From Geodermatophilaceae bacterium URHB0062 (GTDB taxonomy: Bacteria; Actinomycetota; Actinomycetes; Mycobacteriales; Geodermatophilaceae), in NCBI GenBank assembly GCA_000620185.1, contig JHVO01000015.1, positions 121,545 through 185,544 on the forward strand: 64,000 nt of DNA. Reading direction: 5' to 3'. The notes beneath the pieces are model-generated. The model worked only from the letters and a program-made list of their open reading frames with translations. It did no database searches and had not been told where the DNA came from. Shown here in pieces: positions 34,512-43,731 of the stretch (position 1 is the stretch's first letter; each line of letters starts with the position of its first letter). Position numbers and translations under genes: made by a program.

Positions 34512-35342
34512 TCAGGCCTGGGTCGCTCCGGCGGTCTTGCGGCGGGAGACGACCAGGGCGCCCGCGCCTGCGGCGACCAGGCCGAGGCCCAGCGTGAGCG
34601 GAACGGTCATGTCGGCGCCGGTGTAGGCGAGCTTCTTGCCGCCGGCGGTGACGGTGAACGTCTCCTGGAAGTAGGTGCCCGCGTCACCCTCGTAGACGAA
34701 GGTGTGTGTACCGGCAGGCGTGCCGGCGGGGAGGGTGAACTCGGCGGTCACCACGCCGTTGGCGTCGGCCTGGAACTTGCCGACGACGGTCGGGGTGGAG
34801 TGCATGGTCAGGGTGACCCACTCGTGGGGCTGGAAGCCGGCAATCACCCGGACGACCTTCTGGCCGGGGGCGCTGGAGGTCGTGGTCTTGTCCGTGGTGA
34901 CCGACTTGGTGCCCGGGGTGTTGGCCTCGACCCCGCGGACGGCGCCCGCCGCCTTCCCGACGGTCATCGTCCACTCCTGGTAGGGGAACCCGTCCATGTA
35001 CGCCTGGTCGCACCCGGCGACCATCAGGATCTCGCCGGCGGGCGTGTCCGCGGGGAAGGAGGCGGTGATCGACCAGGAGCCGTTGGCCGCGGGGGCGACG
35101 TCCTCGACGATCTCCCCGTTCTCGCTCATGATGAACGCGAGCGGGTCGTAGTCCGGGTCCACCTGCACGCAACCGGTACCCGAGACGGTGAACTTCTCGC
35201 CCTGGGCGACCGTCGTCGTCGAGACGTCGGCGGCAGGAGCGTCGGCGGCCGACGCGCTGGGCGCGAGGACGAGGCCCGCAAGGCCCGCCGTGAGGGTCAG
35301 CATCCCGGCGGTCGCCAGGCGGGTCGTCGTGGTGCGGCTCAT
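34512..35342 (-). CDS. Secreted cell-wall-anchored protein with LAYTG sorting signal
   Basis: A 276-aa surface protein. A signal peptide (MSRTTTTRLATAGMLTLTAG to about LAPSASA, residue 32) is followed by two beta-rich repeats of about 90 aa, each with a TLPAGTPAGTHTF or SFPADTPAGEILM turn. The C-terminus has LAYTG at 238-242, a hydrophobic span VPLTLGLGLVAAGAGALVV and SRRK. LAXTG is the motif recognised by class E sortases of high-GC Gram-positives. No sortase gene is in the window. GGAGAG precedes ATG 35342. The LCP gene lies downstream on the same strand. Confidence 0.88.
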   Translation of the reverse strand: MSRTTTTRLATAGMLTLTAGLAGLVLAPSASAADAPAADVSTTTVAQGEKFTVSGTGCVQVDPDYDPLAFIMSENGEIVEDVAPAANGSWSITASFPADTPAGEILMVAGCDQAYMDGFPYQEWTMTVGKAAGAVRGVEANTPGTKSVTTDKTTTSSAPGQKVVRVIAGFQPHEWVTLTMHSTPTVVGKFQADANGVVTAEFTLPAGTPAGTHTFVYEGDAGTYFQETFTVTAGGKKLAYTGADMTVPLTLGLGLVAAGAGALVVSRRKTAGATQA

Positions 35343-35581
35343 CGTTCTCTCCGGTTCGCGTTGCGGTCCGGGGGCCCGAACCTGTCCGGGTATGTGTATC
35401 GCCTGGAAACCCCCTGGAAGGTGGCAGAACGTCACGACACGCCGCGACTCGGCTCGTAACGGTTCAGTATCGGTACACCAGGAACTGCCTATCTCCTCTG
35501 CAGCAGCGGGCACTTCTGGTGGAACACCCTGATCGCACGCTGAATGACATCAGACCAACGAAGTCCCGCTACGGCACAAAA
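35343..35581. promoter_or_regulatory. Upstream region of the sorted protein gene
   Basis: A 239-base gap that is visibly less GC-rich than its surroundings. On the minus strand GATACT (35471-35466) is a candidate -10 at about 124 bases before the ATG, so the leader could be long. No ORF is credible. Confidence 0.35.
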
Positions 35582-35611
35582 ATGCCCGCCTCCCAGAAGG
35601 GAGGCGGGCAT
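35582..35611 (-). terminator. Rho-independent terminator of the DUF2631 gene
   Basis: ATGCCCGCCTCCC (35582-35594) and GGGAGGCGGGCAT (35599-35611) make a perfect 13-bp stem with an AGAA loop. On the minus strand a T-run follows (TTTTTG), the only classical intrinsic terminator in this part of the window. Confidence 0.85.
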
Positions 35612-35628
35612 CACTCGCGGTGGAGCCG

Positions 35629-35964
35629 TCAGCGGCTGCGCCAGGCGTTCTTCCGGCGCCGCATGTCCCAGATCAGGATCAGCGCGATCGCGAGCGCGAT
35701 GCCGACGAGCCAGAGGTCCTCGATCCGGCCCTCGTGGTTTCCGACGAGGAAGGCGAGCAGGACGAAGACGGTGAACCAGGCGCCGATGCGGCCCTTCTTC
35801 CCGGTCTCCCCGTGCCAGCCCCACTCCTCGGGGTACTCGTGCTCGACGGGATGCTCCCCGGCGCGCACGACGGCTTCTTCGCGACCGGGCTGGTTGACCC
35901 GTTCGGTCGCGGGGTGGTCCGTCGTGATCCGGTTGCGGTGGGTTGCCTCGCTCACGTCCCTCAT
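35629..35964 (-). CDS. DUF2631 family small membrane protein
   Basis: A 111-aa protein. Residues 1-55 are hydrophilic with [16 protein letters not shown] just before the membrane. Two TM segments follow ([15 protein letters not shown] and [16 protein letters not shown]), and the end is basic ([12 protein letters not shown]). It matches DUF2631, an actinobacterial family of unknown role. ATG 35964 and GTG 35955 are both possible starts. It is divergent from dxr with 80 bases between, and ends at a strong terminator. Confidence 0.8.
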   Translation of the reverse strand: MRDVSEATHRNRITTDHPATERVNQPGREEAVVRAGEHPVEHEYPEEWGWHGETGKKGRIGAWFTVFVLLAFLVGNHEGRIEDLWLVGIALAIALILIWDMRRRKNAWRSR

Positions 35965-36044
35965 TCTGGCAGTCCGGGGCCGTGCGCACCGCACGAGGGA
36001 GGACGGCGCGGCGGGTCGATGAGGTCGTCGGCCAGGATGGGGCC

Positions 36045-37241
36045 GTGACTTCGGCGCGTGAGGTGACCCTGCTGGGCTCGACGGGATCGATCGGCCGGCA
36101 GGCCATCGAGGTGGCGCAGCAGAACCCCGACCGGCTGCGCATCACCGGTCTGGCCGCCGGCGGCGCCGACGTCGGCCTGCTCGCCGACCAGGCGCTGTCG
36201 CTCGGCGTCCGCACGGTCGCCGTGGCCCGGGCGACAGCGGCGCAGGACCTCCAGCTCGCCTTCTACGCGGCCGCCTCGAAGCGCGGCTGGGCGAAGGGCG
36301 ACTACGCGGTGCCGGAGATCCTGGCCGGTCCGCGGGCCGCCGAGGAGCTCGCCGCCCGTCCCGCCGACGTCGTCCTCAACGGGATCACCGGCTCCATCGG
36401 CCTGGGTCCGACGCTCTCGGCGCTGAAGGCCGGGCGCACCGTGGCACTGGCCAACAAGGAGTCGCTGGTGGCCGGTGGCGACCTGGTCCTCGCCGCGGCC
36501 GCTCCCGGCCAGCTCGTGCCGGTCGACTCCGAGCACTCCGCCCTGGCGCAGTGCCTGCGCGGCGGCGCGCGGGGCGAGGTCGCCCGGCTGGTGCTGACCG
36601 CCAGCGGCGGCCCCTTCCGGGGGCGGCGCGCCGACGAGCTGGACGGCGTGACGGTGGAGCAGGCGATGGCCCATCCCACCTGGGCCATGGGGCAGGTCGT
36701 CACGATCAACTCCGCGACGCTGGTCAACAAGGGCCTGGAGCTCATCGAGGCCCACCTGCTCTTCGGCGTCGCCTATGCCGACATCGACGTCGTCGTGCAC
36801 CCGCAGTCGATCGTGCACTCCATGGTCACCTTCGCCGACGGCGCGACCATCGCGCAGGCCAGCCCGCCCGACATGCGGCTGCCCATCGCCCTGGCCCTGG
36901 CGTGGCCCGACCGTCTGCCGCACGTGCAGCCCGCGCTGGACTGGTCCACCGCGAGCACGTGGGAGTTCGCCCCGCTGGACGCCGACGCGTTCCCGGCGGT
37001 TCGCCTCGCCCGGGCGGCCGGCGAGGCCGGGGGAGTGGTGCCCGCGTTGTTCAACGCGGCCAACGAGGAGGCGGTCGCAGCCTTCGTGGCGGGTCGCCTG
37101 TCGTTTCCAGGAATCGTCCAGCTCGTCGCGCGTACCCTCGACGACGCGCCGGACCTCGGCGCACCCACCTGCGTCGAGGACGTGCTGGCCGCGGAGAAGT
37201 GGGCCCGGGAGCACGCCCGGGGCGTCATCGCCGGAGGCTGA
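36045..37241 (+). CDS. dxr: 1-deoxy-D-xylulose 5-phosphate reductoisomerase
   Basis: Second enzyme of the MEP pathway, converting DXP to MEP with NADPH. The Rossmann motif is [17 protein letters not shown] (residues 7-23). Catalytic loops include [47 protein letters not shown] and [30 protein letters not shown]. The 398-aa length is standard. GTG 36045 is preferred over an earlier frame start at 35943, which would overlap the DUF2631 gene. rseP follows at once and ispG after it, so two MEP-pathway genes flank the protease. Confidence 0.98.
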   Translation: MTSAREVTLLGSTGSIGRQAIEVAQQNPDRLRITGLAAGGADVGLLADQALSLGVRTVAVARATAAQDLQLAFYAAASKRGWAKGDYAVPEILAGPRAAEELAARPADVVLNGITGSIGLGPTLSALKAGRTVALANKESLVAGGDLVLAAAAPGQLVPVDSEHSALAQCLRGGARGEVARLVLTASGGPFRGRRADELDGVTVEQAMAHPTWAMGQVVTINSATLVNKGLELIEAHLLFGVAYADIDVVVHPQSIVHSMVTFADGATIAQASPPDMRLPIALALAWPDRLPHVQPALDWSTASTWEFAPLDADAFPAVRLARAAGEAGGVVPALFNAANEEAVAAFVAGRLSFPGIVQLVARTLDDAPDLGAPTCVEDVLAAEKWAREHARGVIAGG

Positions 37242-37243
37242 AG

Positions 37244-38602
37244 CTGAGCGGGATCCTTCTCACGATCCTCGGGATCGTCGCCTTCGCGGTCGGCATGCTG
37301 TTCTCGATCGGCTTCCACGAGGCCGGCCACTTCTACTGGGCGCGGCGGTACGGCATGCGCGTGCCGCAGTTCATGGTCGGCTTCGGCCCGACCGTCTTCT
37401 CCCGGCGCCGCGGCGAGACCGAGTACGGCATCAAGGCCATCCCGTTGGGCGGCTACATCCGGATCGTCGGCATGATCCCGCCGGCCGAGGAGGGCGAGAG
37501 CAAGCGCGCGACCCGGATGCGCGGCTTCATCGCCGAGGTCCGCGGCCAGTCGCTCAACGACGTCCGGCCCAGCGACGCCGGCCGGGTGTTCTACGCCAAG
37601 CCGTGGTGGCAGCGGGTCATCGTCATGTTCGCCGGCCCCCTCAACAACCTCGTGCTGGCGGTGTTGTTCTTCGCCATCACCCTCACCGCCGTGGGCACGT
37701 CGGTCGTCACGACGACGATCGACACCGTGCCCGCCTGCGTGCTACCGGCCGGCGCGGACAAGGACGCGACGTGCGACACCCCGGTGACCTCCGGCGGGCA
37801 GCTGTGCGAGGCCGGGACCCAGGGCTGTGCCCTTCCGGCGCAGAGTCCGGCCGCCGCGGCCGGACTGCGCCCCGGCGACACGCTGGTCGCGATCGACGGC
37901 GACCCGCTCGAACCGAAGGCCTTCGACAGCTGGACGGCGGTGCAGGAGGCGATCCGCAAGAGCCCGGGCACGCCCCTCGACCTCACCATCAAGCGCAACG
38001 GCGCGACGCGGGACGTCACGGTCACGCCGATCGCCAACACGGTGTACGTCGACGCGCAGAGCTCGGAGACCACCACCGCCGGGTACGTGGGTGTGAGCCC
38101 GGCCATCGGCTTCGCCCGGCAGGACTGGAGCGCCGTCCCGAGCTACTTCGGCATGGTCGTGTCCAACTCCGTGGAGAAGCTCGTGCAGATCCCGGAGCGG
38201 GTACCCCAGCTGTTCCGGGCCGCCTTCCTCGGTGAGAAGCGCGACCCCAACGGACCCATCGGTGTCGTCGGCGTCGGGCGCATCTCCGGTGAGGCGTTCG
38301 CGCTGCCCAAGCTGTCGGGCCTGGAGAAGCTCAGCTTCCTGCTCAGCCTGCTGGCCGGCGTGAACCTCGTGCTGTTCCTCTTCAACCTGCTGCCGATCTA
38401 CCCGCTGGACGGCGGCCACGTCGCCGGAGCGCTCTACGAGAAGGCCCGCGCCACCGTCGCGCGGGTGCGGGGGAGGCCCGATCCCGGCCCGTTCGACATC
38501 GCCCGCCTGATGCCCGTGGCCTACGTCGTCGCGGGGCTGTTCCTCGGGCTCTCGGCCCTGCTGTTCATCGCCGACATCGTCAACCCGATCACCCTGAACT
38601 GA
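37244..38602 (+). CDS. rseP: Site-2 protease RseP/Rip1 family (M50)
   Basis: Intramembrane zinc protease that cleaves anti-sigma factors and other membrane substrates. The HExxH motif is GFHEAGHFYW (H25, E26, H29) in TM 1. A PDZ domain lies about 190-280 (GLRPGDTLVAIDGDPLEP). The second metal site is LLPIYPLDGGHVAGAL near residue 387. The 452-aa length fits Rip1-like proteins. No ATG, GTG or TTG is available at the proper place. A CTG at 37244 has GGAGG (37233-37237) exactly six bases upstream and is the best start; ATG 37295 would remove most of TM 1. The Shine-Dalgarno sequence lies in the end of dxr. Confidence 0.93.
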   Translation: MSGILLTILGIVAFAVGMLFSIGFHEAGHFYWARRYGMRVPQFMVGFGPTVFSRRRGETEYGIKAIPLGGYIRIVGMIPPAEEGESKRATRMRGFIAEVRGQSLNDVRPSDAGRVFYAKPWWQRVIVMFAGPLNNLVLAVLFFAITLTAVGTSVVTTTIDTVPACVLPAGADKDATCDTPVTSGGQLCEAGTQGCALPAQSPAAAAGLRPGDTLVAIDGDPLEPKAFDSWTAVQEAIRKSPGTPLDLTIKRNGATRDVTVTPIANTVYVDAQSSETTTAGYVGVSPAIGFARQDWSAVPSYFGMVVSNSVEKLVQIPERVPQLFRAAFLGEKRDPNGPIGVVGVGRISGEAFALPKLSGLEKLSFLLSLLAGVNLVLFLFNLLPIYPLDGGHVAGALYEKARATVARVRGRPDPGPFDIARLMPVAYVVAGLFLGLSALLFIADIVNPITLN

Positions 38603-38607
38603 GCCAT

Positions 38608-38660
38608 GCCCCCTGCAGGGTCCCGTCGCGAGCTTGCGAGCGGTGGGGGCAGGGGGGCCT
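38608..38660. repeat. Compound hairpin repeat, copy A
   Basis: Outer arms GCCCCCTGC (38608-38616) and GCAGGGGGGC (38649-38658) enclose an inner stem CCCGTCGC with GCGGTGGG and a loop near GAGCTTGCGA. It is followed by CCTTCATC. A copy with compensating changes lies at 42683-42740. It probably terminates rseP transcription. Confidence 0.65.
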
Positions 38661-38700
38661 TCATCACAGCCGCGTCCCGGGCCTCGACGCCGGCGCGGGG

Positions 38701-38706
38701 GATACT
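38701..38706 (+). promoter_or_regulatory. -10-like element GATACT of ispG
   Basis: GATACT ends seven bases before the ispG ATG (38714) and no Shine-Dalgarno sequence is present, so a leaderless mRNA is likely. Confidence 0.45.
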
Positions 38707-38713
38707 GGCGGTC

Positions 38714-39874
38714 ATGGCGATCCCTGTCAGCCTCGGCATGCCCGCTGCGCCCCCACCCGTTCTGGCTCCCCGTCGCACGACCCGGCAGCTCGACGTGGGC
38801 GGGGTGGGAGTCGGAAGCGACTTCCCGGTGAGCGTGCAGTCGATGTGCACGACGAAGACCGCCGACGTCAACGCGACGCTGCAGCAGATCGCCGAGCTGA
38901 CCGCCTCCGGCTGCCAGATCGTGCGGGTCGCCGTGCCCGACACCGACGACGCCGAGGCCCTGCCGATCATCGCCAAGAAGTCGCAGATCCCGGTCATCGC
39001 CGACATCCACTTCCAGCCGCGGTACGTCTTCGCCGCCATCGACGCCGGATGCGCCGCCGTCCGGGTGAACCCCGGCAACATCAAGAAGTTCGACGACAAG
39101 GTCGGTGAGATCGCGCGGGCGGCGAAGGATGCCGGCGTCCCGATCCGCATCGGCGTCAACGCCGGCTCGCTCGACAAGCGGTTGCTGGCGAAGTACGGCA
39201 AGGCGACGCCGGAGGCGCTGGTCGAGTCCGCGCTGTGGGAGTGCTCGCTGTTCGAGGAGCACGACTTCCGCGACATCAAGATCTCGGTCAAGCACAACGA
39301 CCCGGTGGTCATGGTGCGGGCCTACGAGCTGCTCGCCGCGCAGTGCGACTACCCGCTCCACCTGGGCGTCACCGAGGCGGGCCCCGCCTTCCAGGGCACG
39401 ATCAAGTCCGCCGTCGCCTTCGGTGCGCTGCTGTCCCAGGGCATCGGCGACACGATCCGCGTCTCCCTCTCGGCTCCGCCGGTCGAGGAGGTCAAGGTCG
39501 GCACCCAGATCCTGGAGTCGCTGAACCTCCGCCAGCGCGGCCTCGAGATCGTCAGCTGCCCCTCCTGCGGGCGCGCCCAGGTCGACGTCTACAAGCTGGC
39601 CAACGAGGTCACCGCCGGCCTCGAGGGCATGGAGGTGCCGCTGCGGGTCGCCGTCATGGGCTGCGTCGTGAACGGCCCGGGCGAGGCCCGCGAGGCCGAC
39701 CTCGGAGTGGCCTCGGGCAACGGCAAGGGCCAGATCTTCGTCAAGGGCGAGGTCATCAAGACCGTCCCCGAGTCGCAGATCGTCGAGACCCTCATCGAAG
39801 AGGCCATGCGCATCGCCGACGAGCAGATCGCCGCCGGGACGCCGTCCGGTCAGCCCGTCGTCAGCGTCAGCTGA
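38714..39874 (+). CDS. ispG: 4-hydroxy-3-methylbut-2-enyl diphosphate synthase
   Basis: Late MEP-pathway enzyme, reductively opening MEcPP with a [4Fe-4S] cluster. The ligands are C282 and C285 in [19 protein letters not shown] and C317 in [16 protein letters not shown]. The TIM-barrel part carries [50 protein letters not shown] and [14 protein letters not shown]. The 386-aa length is typical. ATG 38714 fits the conserved start; an earlier in-frame ATG at 38606 lies in the hairpin repeat. GNAT (DUF4081) and the PBP gene follow, as in mycobacteria. Confidence 0.98.
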   Translation: MAIPVSLGMPAAPPPVLAPRRTTRQLDVGGVGVGSDFPVSVQSMCTTKTADVNATLQQIAELTASGCQIVRVAVPDTDDAEALPIIAKKSQIPVIADIHFQPRYVFAAIDAGCAAVRVNPGNIKKFDDKVGEIARAAKDAGVPIRIGVNAGSLDKRLLAKYGKATPEALVESALWECSLFEEHDFRDIKISVKHNDPVVMVRAYELLAAQCDYPLHLGVTEAGPAFQGTIKSAVAFGALLSQGIGDTIRVSLSAPPVEEVKVGTQILESLNLRQRGLEIVSCPSCGRAQVDVYKLANEVTAGLEGMEVPLRVAVMGCVVNGPGEAREADLGVASGNGKGQIFVKGEVIKTVPESQIVETLIEEAMRIADEQIAAGTPSGQPVVSVS

Positions 39875-39892
39875 TCCGCGCCCGTACCCACC

Positions 39893-40744
39893 GTGCTCCG
39901 TACGTCGACCGCGCGAGTCCTCGACGAGGACGACGAGCCGGCGGTCACCCGGCTGCTGGCCTCCGACCCGGTCGCCACGTGCGTGGTCGCCGGCCGCGTC
40001 GAGGTGTGCGGCACCGCTCCGGAGTCGCTGGGCGCGCCGCTGTGGGGGTTCGGCCGGGGCCGTGACCTCGAGGCGGTCTGCCTGGCCGGAGCCAACCTGA
40101 TCCCGTTCGCCGCGCCCGGTGCGGAGCGCGCGGCGGCTGCCGCCTTCGCCGACCGCGCCCGGCGCGCCGGTCGCCGGTGCTCCACGATCGTCGGGACGGC
40201 GTCGTCGGTCGAACCGCTCTGGGATCTCCTGGCACCCGCCTGGGGGCCGCCTCGCGACCACCGCCCCCGGCAGCCGCTCATGGCCATCGACGGGCCGCCC
40301 GCGATCGCGCCGGAGCCGCGGGTGCGGCCCGTGCGCCCGGACGAGCTGGAACAGCTGCTGCCCGCCGCGGTTGCGATGTTCACCGAGGAGGTGGGCGTCA
40401 GCCCCCTGCGCAGCGACGGCGGCGCCGGGTACCGCGCCCGTGTGGCGGAGCTGGTCCGTGCCGGGCAGTCCCTGGCCTGGTTCGACGGCGACCGCGTGAT
40501 CTTCAAGGCCGAGATCGGTGCCGTGTGCCGCGCCGCCTGCCAGGTGCAGGGCGTCTGGGTCGCGCCGTCCCACCGTGGCCGGGGCATCGGCGCCGCCGGA
40601 ACCGCCGCCGTCGTCGAGTACGCGCGCAGGACCATCGCGCCGGTGGTCAGCCTCTACGTCAACGACTTCAACACCGCCGCACGGGCCGCCTACCGGCGGG
40701 TGGGGTTCCGCGAGGTCGGCCGCTACGCCAGCGTCCTGTTCTGA
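39893..40744 (+). CDS. DUF4081-GNAT acetyltransferase
   Basis: A 283-aa protein with an N-terminal DUF4081 domain (about 1-130: TARVLDEDDEPAVTRLLASD) and a C-terminal GNAT domain. The acetyl-CoA loop is VQGVWVAPSHRGRGIGAAGT, and FNTAARAAYRRVGFREVG is the GNAT end motif. The substrate is unknown. This pair of domains next to ispG is conserved in mycobacteria. GTG 39893 starts 18 bases after ispG, so they are likely co-transcribed. Confidence 0.92.
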   Translation: MLRTSTARVLDEDDEPAVTRLLASDPVATCVVAGRVEVCGTAPESLGAPLWGFGRGRDLEAVCLAGANLIPFAAPGAERAAAAAFADRARRAGRRCSTIVGTASSVEPLWDLLAPAWGPPRDHRPRQPLMAIDGPPAIAPEPRVRPVRPDELEQLLPAAVAMFTEEVGVSPLRSDGGAGYRARVAELVRAGQSLAWFDGDRVIFKAEIGAVCRAACQVQGVWVAPSHRGRGIGAAGTAAVVEYARRTIAPVVSLYVNDFNTAARAAYRRVGFREVGRYASVLF

Positions 40745-40773
40745 GGGGTTCCGCCGTCCGCGGGCCTCGGCGT

Positions 40774-40779
40774 GACAAT
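40774..40779 (+). promoter_or_regulatory. -10-like element GACAAT of the PBP gene
   Basis: GACAAT ends eight bases before GTG 40788 in the 43-base gap after the GNAT gene, consistent with a leaderless PBP transcript. Confidence 0.4.
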
Positions 40780-40787
40780 CTGGAACC

Positions 40788-42680
40788 GTGCGGACACGTC
40801 GGGGAACGGCTCTCCTCTCCTGCTTGCTGATCGCCTCGCCCGTCCTGGCGGCCTGCTCCGGCAGCGCCGAGGACGACGTCCGCGCGGCCGCGCAGGAGTT
40901 CCTCGACGCCTGGGCCGCAGGCAAGACCGCGGGCGCGGCCGCCGCCACCACCGACGCGAAGGCGGCGACCGCCCTGCTGGACCAGACGGCCGCGGACCTG
41001 CCCGATGCCGTCCTCTCCGGCAAGGTCGGCGCCGTGACGGTGAAGGACGACGCCGCCACCGTCGCCTGGACCGCGACGTGGGACCTCGCCGCCGCCCCCG
41101 ACTGGAGCTACCCGGCATCGCTGCGGCTGCACAAGGGCGACCAGGAGTGGCAGGTCGTCGCCGAACCCTCGCTCGTACATCCGAAGCTCGGGAAGGGGCA
41201 GCACCTCGAGCTCGACCGCAGCCTGCCCGAGCGCGCGGCCATCACCGACGCCGACGGCAAGCCGCTGTTCGCCCCGACCGAGGTGGTCAACGTCGGGGTC
41301 GACACGTCGAAGGTGACCGACGTGCAGGCGCTCGCCCAAGGGCTGGCCGCTGCCACCGGTGTCTCCGCCGAGAAGATCGTCGCCAACGTCCAGGCGGCCC
41401 CCGCGGGTCAGTTCGTCCCGGTCATCACGTTGCGGCGTCCCGCCTTCGAGGCCGTCCGCGCGCAGATCTACGACCTCCCCGGCGCCGTGTTCCCGACCGC
41501 CACGCGCCTGCTGGCACCCTCGCCGACCTTCGCCTCCGCCCTGCTGGGGCGGGTCGGCGAGGCGACGGCGGAGGTGATCGAGGAGTCGCAGGCCGACGGA
41601 TCGCCGCGTTACGCCGCCGGTGACCAGCTGGGCCTGTCCGGCCTGCAGCGCGCCTTCCAGGAGCAGCTGGCCGGCACCCCCGGCTTCACGGTCTCCGTCG
41701 TACGCGCCGACGGGGGCACCGGCGACGACGGCGAGGTGATCGGCTCGGTCGAGCCGGTGGCCGGCACTCCGCTGCAGACGCCGCTCGTCCCGGCCGTGCA
41801 GAACGCCGCCGACGCCGCCGTGGCCACGCAGAAGCTGCCGACCCACGTGGTCGTGGTGCGACCGGGCACCGGCGAGATCCTTGCGGTGTCCTCCAACGAG
41901 GCGGCCGACCCCGGCAACGCCCTGAAGGGACACTTCCCGCCCGGCTCGAGCATGAAGGTGATGACGTCGACGGCGCTGCTGTCCGCCGGCGTGCTCACCC
42001 CGGACACGCCCGTGCCATGCCCGGCCACCACGACCGTCGAGGGCCGCCAGTTCAAGAACGCGCACGACCTGGCGCTGGGCACCGTGCCGCTCACCGAGGC
42101 GTTCGCCCAGTCCTGCAACACCACCTTCATCCAGGAGGCGCTGAAGCTCCCCGCCGGGGCGCTCACCGACGCGGCCGCCTCCTACGGCGTCGGCACCGAC
42201 TGGAAGCTGCCCGTCGACATCTTCAGCGGCAGCGTGCCCACCGACAGCACGGGCACCGGTAAGGCGGCCGACGCCATCGGGCAGGGGCGCGTGGAGATGA
42301 GCCCCGCGCAGCTGGCGCTGGTCGCCGCGGGGGTTGCCGGCGGCAAGCCCGTGACCCCGGTGGAGGTGGTCGGCGCCGATCCGGCCGGTGCCACGCCGAC
42401 GGGGCCGGACCAGCAGGTGCTCGGCGCCGTCCGGAAGCTGATGCGGGCGGTCGTCACGTCCGGGACGGGGGCCGCGCTGGCCGACCGGGGTGAGGTCTAC
42501 GGCAAGACGGGGACCGCGGAGTTCGGCAGCAAGACCCCACCGGACTCGCACGGCTGGTTCATGGGCTACCAGCTCGGCGGACCCGCGGGCGACATCGCCT
42601 TCGCCGTCCTGGTCGAGGCCGGCCAGTCCAGCAGCGTCGCCGTGGACGTCACCGACACCTTCCTCGGCGCGCTCCGCTGA
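40788..42680 (+). CDS. Lipoprotein penicillin-binding protein (class B-like transpeptidase)
   Basis: A 630-aa transpeptidase. The signal peptide ends in a lipobox (SPVLAACSG, lipidated Cys near residue 23). An NTF2-like N-terminal domain (MecA_N, about 25-135) is followed by a dimerisation region. The transpeptidase has the SxxK motif at Ser387-Lys390 (PPGSSMKVM), SCN near 442-444 and KTG near 573 (YGKTGTAEF). It resembles Rv2864c of Mycobacterium tuberculosis, also encoded close to ispG. GTG 40788 matches the signal peptide. A hairpin repeat after the stop probably ends the transcript. Confidence 0.95.
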   Translation: MRTRRGTALLSCLLIASPVLAACSGSAEDDVRAAAQEFLDAWAAGKTAGAAAATTDAKAATALLDQTAADLPDAVLSGKVGAVTVKDDAATVAWTATWDLAAAPDWSYPASLRLHKGDQEWQVVAEPSLVHPKLGKGQHLELDRSLPERAAITDADGKPLFAPTEVVNVGVDTSKVTDVQALAQGLAAATGVSAEKIVANVQAAPAGQFVPVITLRRPAFEAVRAQIYDLPGAVFPTATRLLAPSPTFASALLGRVGEATAEVIEESQADGSPRYAAGDQLGLSGLQRAFQEQLAGTPGFTVSVVRADGGTGDDGEVIGSVEPVAGTPLQTPLVPAVQNAADAAVATQKLPTHVVVVRPGTGEILAVSSNEAADPGNALKGHFPPGSSMKVMTSTALLSAGVLTPDTPVPCPATTTVEGRQFKNAHDLALGTVPLTEAFAQSCNTTFIQEALKLPAGALTDAAASYGVGTDWKLPVDIFSGSVPTDSTGTGKAADAIGQGRVEMSPAQLALVAAGVAGGKPVTPVEVVGADPAGATPTGPDQQVLGAVRKLMRAVVTSGTGAALADRGEVYGKTGTAEFGSKTPPDSHGWFMGYQLGGPAGDIAFAVLVEAGQSSSVAVDVTDTFLGALR

Positions 42681-42682
42681 CG

Positions 42683-42740
42683 GCCCCGCTGCAGGGCCCC
42701 GCCGCGAGCTCGCGAGCGGTGGGGGGCAGCGGGGTCCTTT
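42683..42740. repeat. Compound hairpin repeat, copy B
   Basis: CCCCGCTGC (42684-42692) pairs perfectly with GCAGCGGGG (42726-42734). Inside, CCCCGCCGC pairs with GCGGTGGGG around the loop GAGCTCGCGA, and TCCTTTG follows. The core GCGAGC-NN-GCGAGCG is shared with 38628-38642 and 50040-50054. It lies between convergent genes and may terminate both. Confidence 0.7.
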
Positions 42741-42741
42741 G

Positions 42742-43215
42742 TCAGGCCGGGGGCAGCCCGGGCAGTGCGCTGGTGACCGTGGGCTTGCCGGCGGCCCTGC
42801 GCCAGGCGACCGCCCGCACCTCGGTGTCGCCGAGCACGCCGACCGCCAGTTCGCGGCTCGCCCGCTCCGCCGCCTGGTCCAGAACCCGGACCCAGGCCGC
42901 GGCGACGCCGTCCTCCAGGACGACGGCCAGCGATGCGGCATCGACGGCGGAGAGCACCGGGAAGGGCAGCGCATACCCGCCCTGGGCGCCCACCGGATCG
43001 ACCTTCCGGTCCTCGAGCAGGGCGACGACCTGGTCACGGACGTCGCGGTGTGCCGCCTCGGCCGTCGCGGCCGGGGCCTTGTGCTCGGCGCCGAGCCCGG
43101 ACCCGACGACGCCGTAGCCCCAGATGGCCGCGTGCTCGGCCGCCAGGGCCTTCTGCAACGCGTCGTCCTCCGTCTTCTGGGTCAGCTCGCCGCTTCCCGA
43201 GGTGTCGTCAGCCAT
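42742..43215 (-). CDS. DUF4439 ferritin-like domain protein
   Basis: A 157-aa helical protein with a ferritin-like fold. The first helix [16 protein letters not shown] has an E-x-x-A-x-W pattern and [15 protein letters not shown] is the second. Whether it binds metal is not known; the second helix of each pair lacks some diiron ligands. The same gene pair (DUF4439 plus lipoprotein) sits beside rimP in mycobacteria. It ends at the convergent hairpin repeat. Confidence 0.85.
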   Translation of the reverse strand: MADDTSGSGELTQKTEDDALQKALAAEHAAIWGYGVVGSGLGAEHKAPAATAEAAHRDVRDQVVALLEDRKVDPVGAQGGYALPFPVLSAVDAASLAVVLEDGVAAAWVRVLDQAAERASRELAVGVLGDTEVRAVAWRRAAGKPTVTSALPGLPPA

Positions 43216-43242
43216 TCGCGCCGGGCTCTCCGTCCGAGGTCG

Positions 43243-43731
43243 TCATGCCAGCAGCCCGTCCTGGCCCCGCAGCCCCGCGGCGATCGACCCGAGCAGCGCG
43301 GCGCGCGGCCCCGACTGGTCGACGCACGCCGTGGCGTGCGAGGTGGCCGCCGTGGCGACCTGCTGCCGGAGCCAGCCCTTCGCCGCGGCCCCGGCCGGCG
43401 CCGCGGCCGCCGGCGGCGAGGCGGACAAGGTGGTGCCCGGGGCGGCATCGCGCAGCCGCTCCAGCTGCTCGCCCGCCTGCGCCGCCAGCTCCTTCACGCC
43501 CGCGGCCAGGGACGGGTCCGCCTTCGCGGCCGCGTCGTACGCGGCCACGAGCGCCTCCTGGACGCCGAGCTGCGCGGCGAGCTCGTCGGCCTGCTCGCTC
43601 GTGACCGTCTTCCGGACGTCGGCCGGCGAGGCCGTGCAGCCGGTGACCAGCAGCGCCAGTCCGGCAGCCGAAGCGCCGAGCAGGGTGCGCCGGGAGAACC
43701 CCGGGGGACGGAGGGCAGGGGTCGCGGACAT
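43243..43731 (-). CDS. Tat-type lipoprotein, unknown function
   Basis: A 162-aa putative lipoprotein. The N-terminus has SRRTLLGAS, a twin-arginine pattern, followed by [11 protein letters not shown] with a lipobox Cys near residue 31. The mature part is helical and Ala-rich ([39 protein letters not shown]). It resembles a second ferritin-like four-helix bundle, so the two genes may encode partners. ATG 43731 is fixed by the signal. It is followed by DUF4439 after 27 bases. Confidence 0.8.
   Translation of the reverse strand: MSATPALRPPGFSRRTLLGASAAGLALLVTGCTASPADVRKTVTSEQADELAAQLGVQEALVAAYDAAAKADPSLAAGVKELAAQAGEQLERLRDAAPGTTLSASPPAAAAPAGAAAKGWLRQQVATAATSHATACVDQSGPRAALLGSIAAGLRGQDGLLA

Noticed and set aside
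37742..41059. Minus-strand open frame of 1105 codons over rseP, ispG and GNAT
   Set aside because: It spans three well-supported genes on the other strand and shows no domain; it is a GC-skewed codon artefact.
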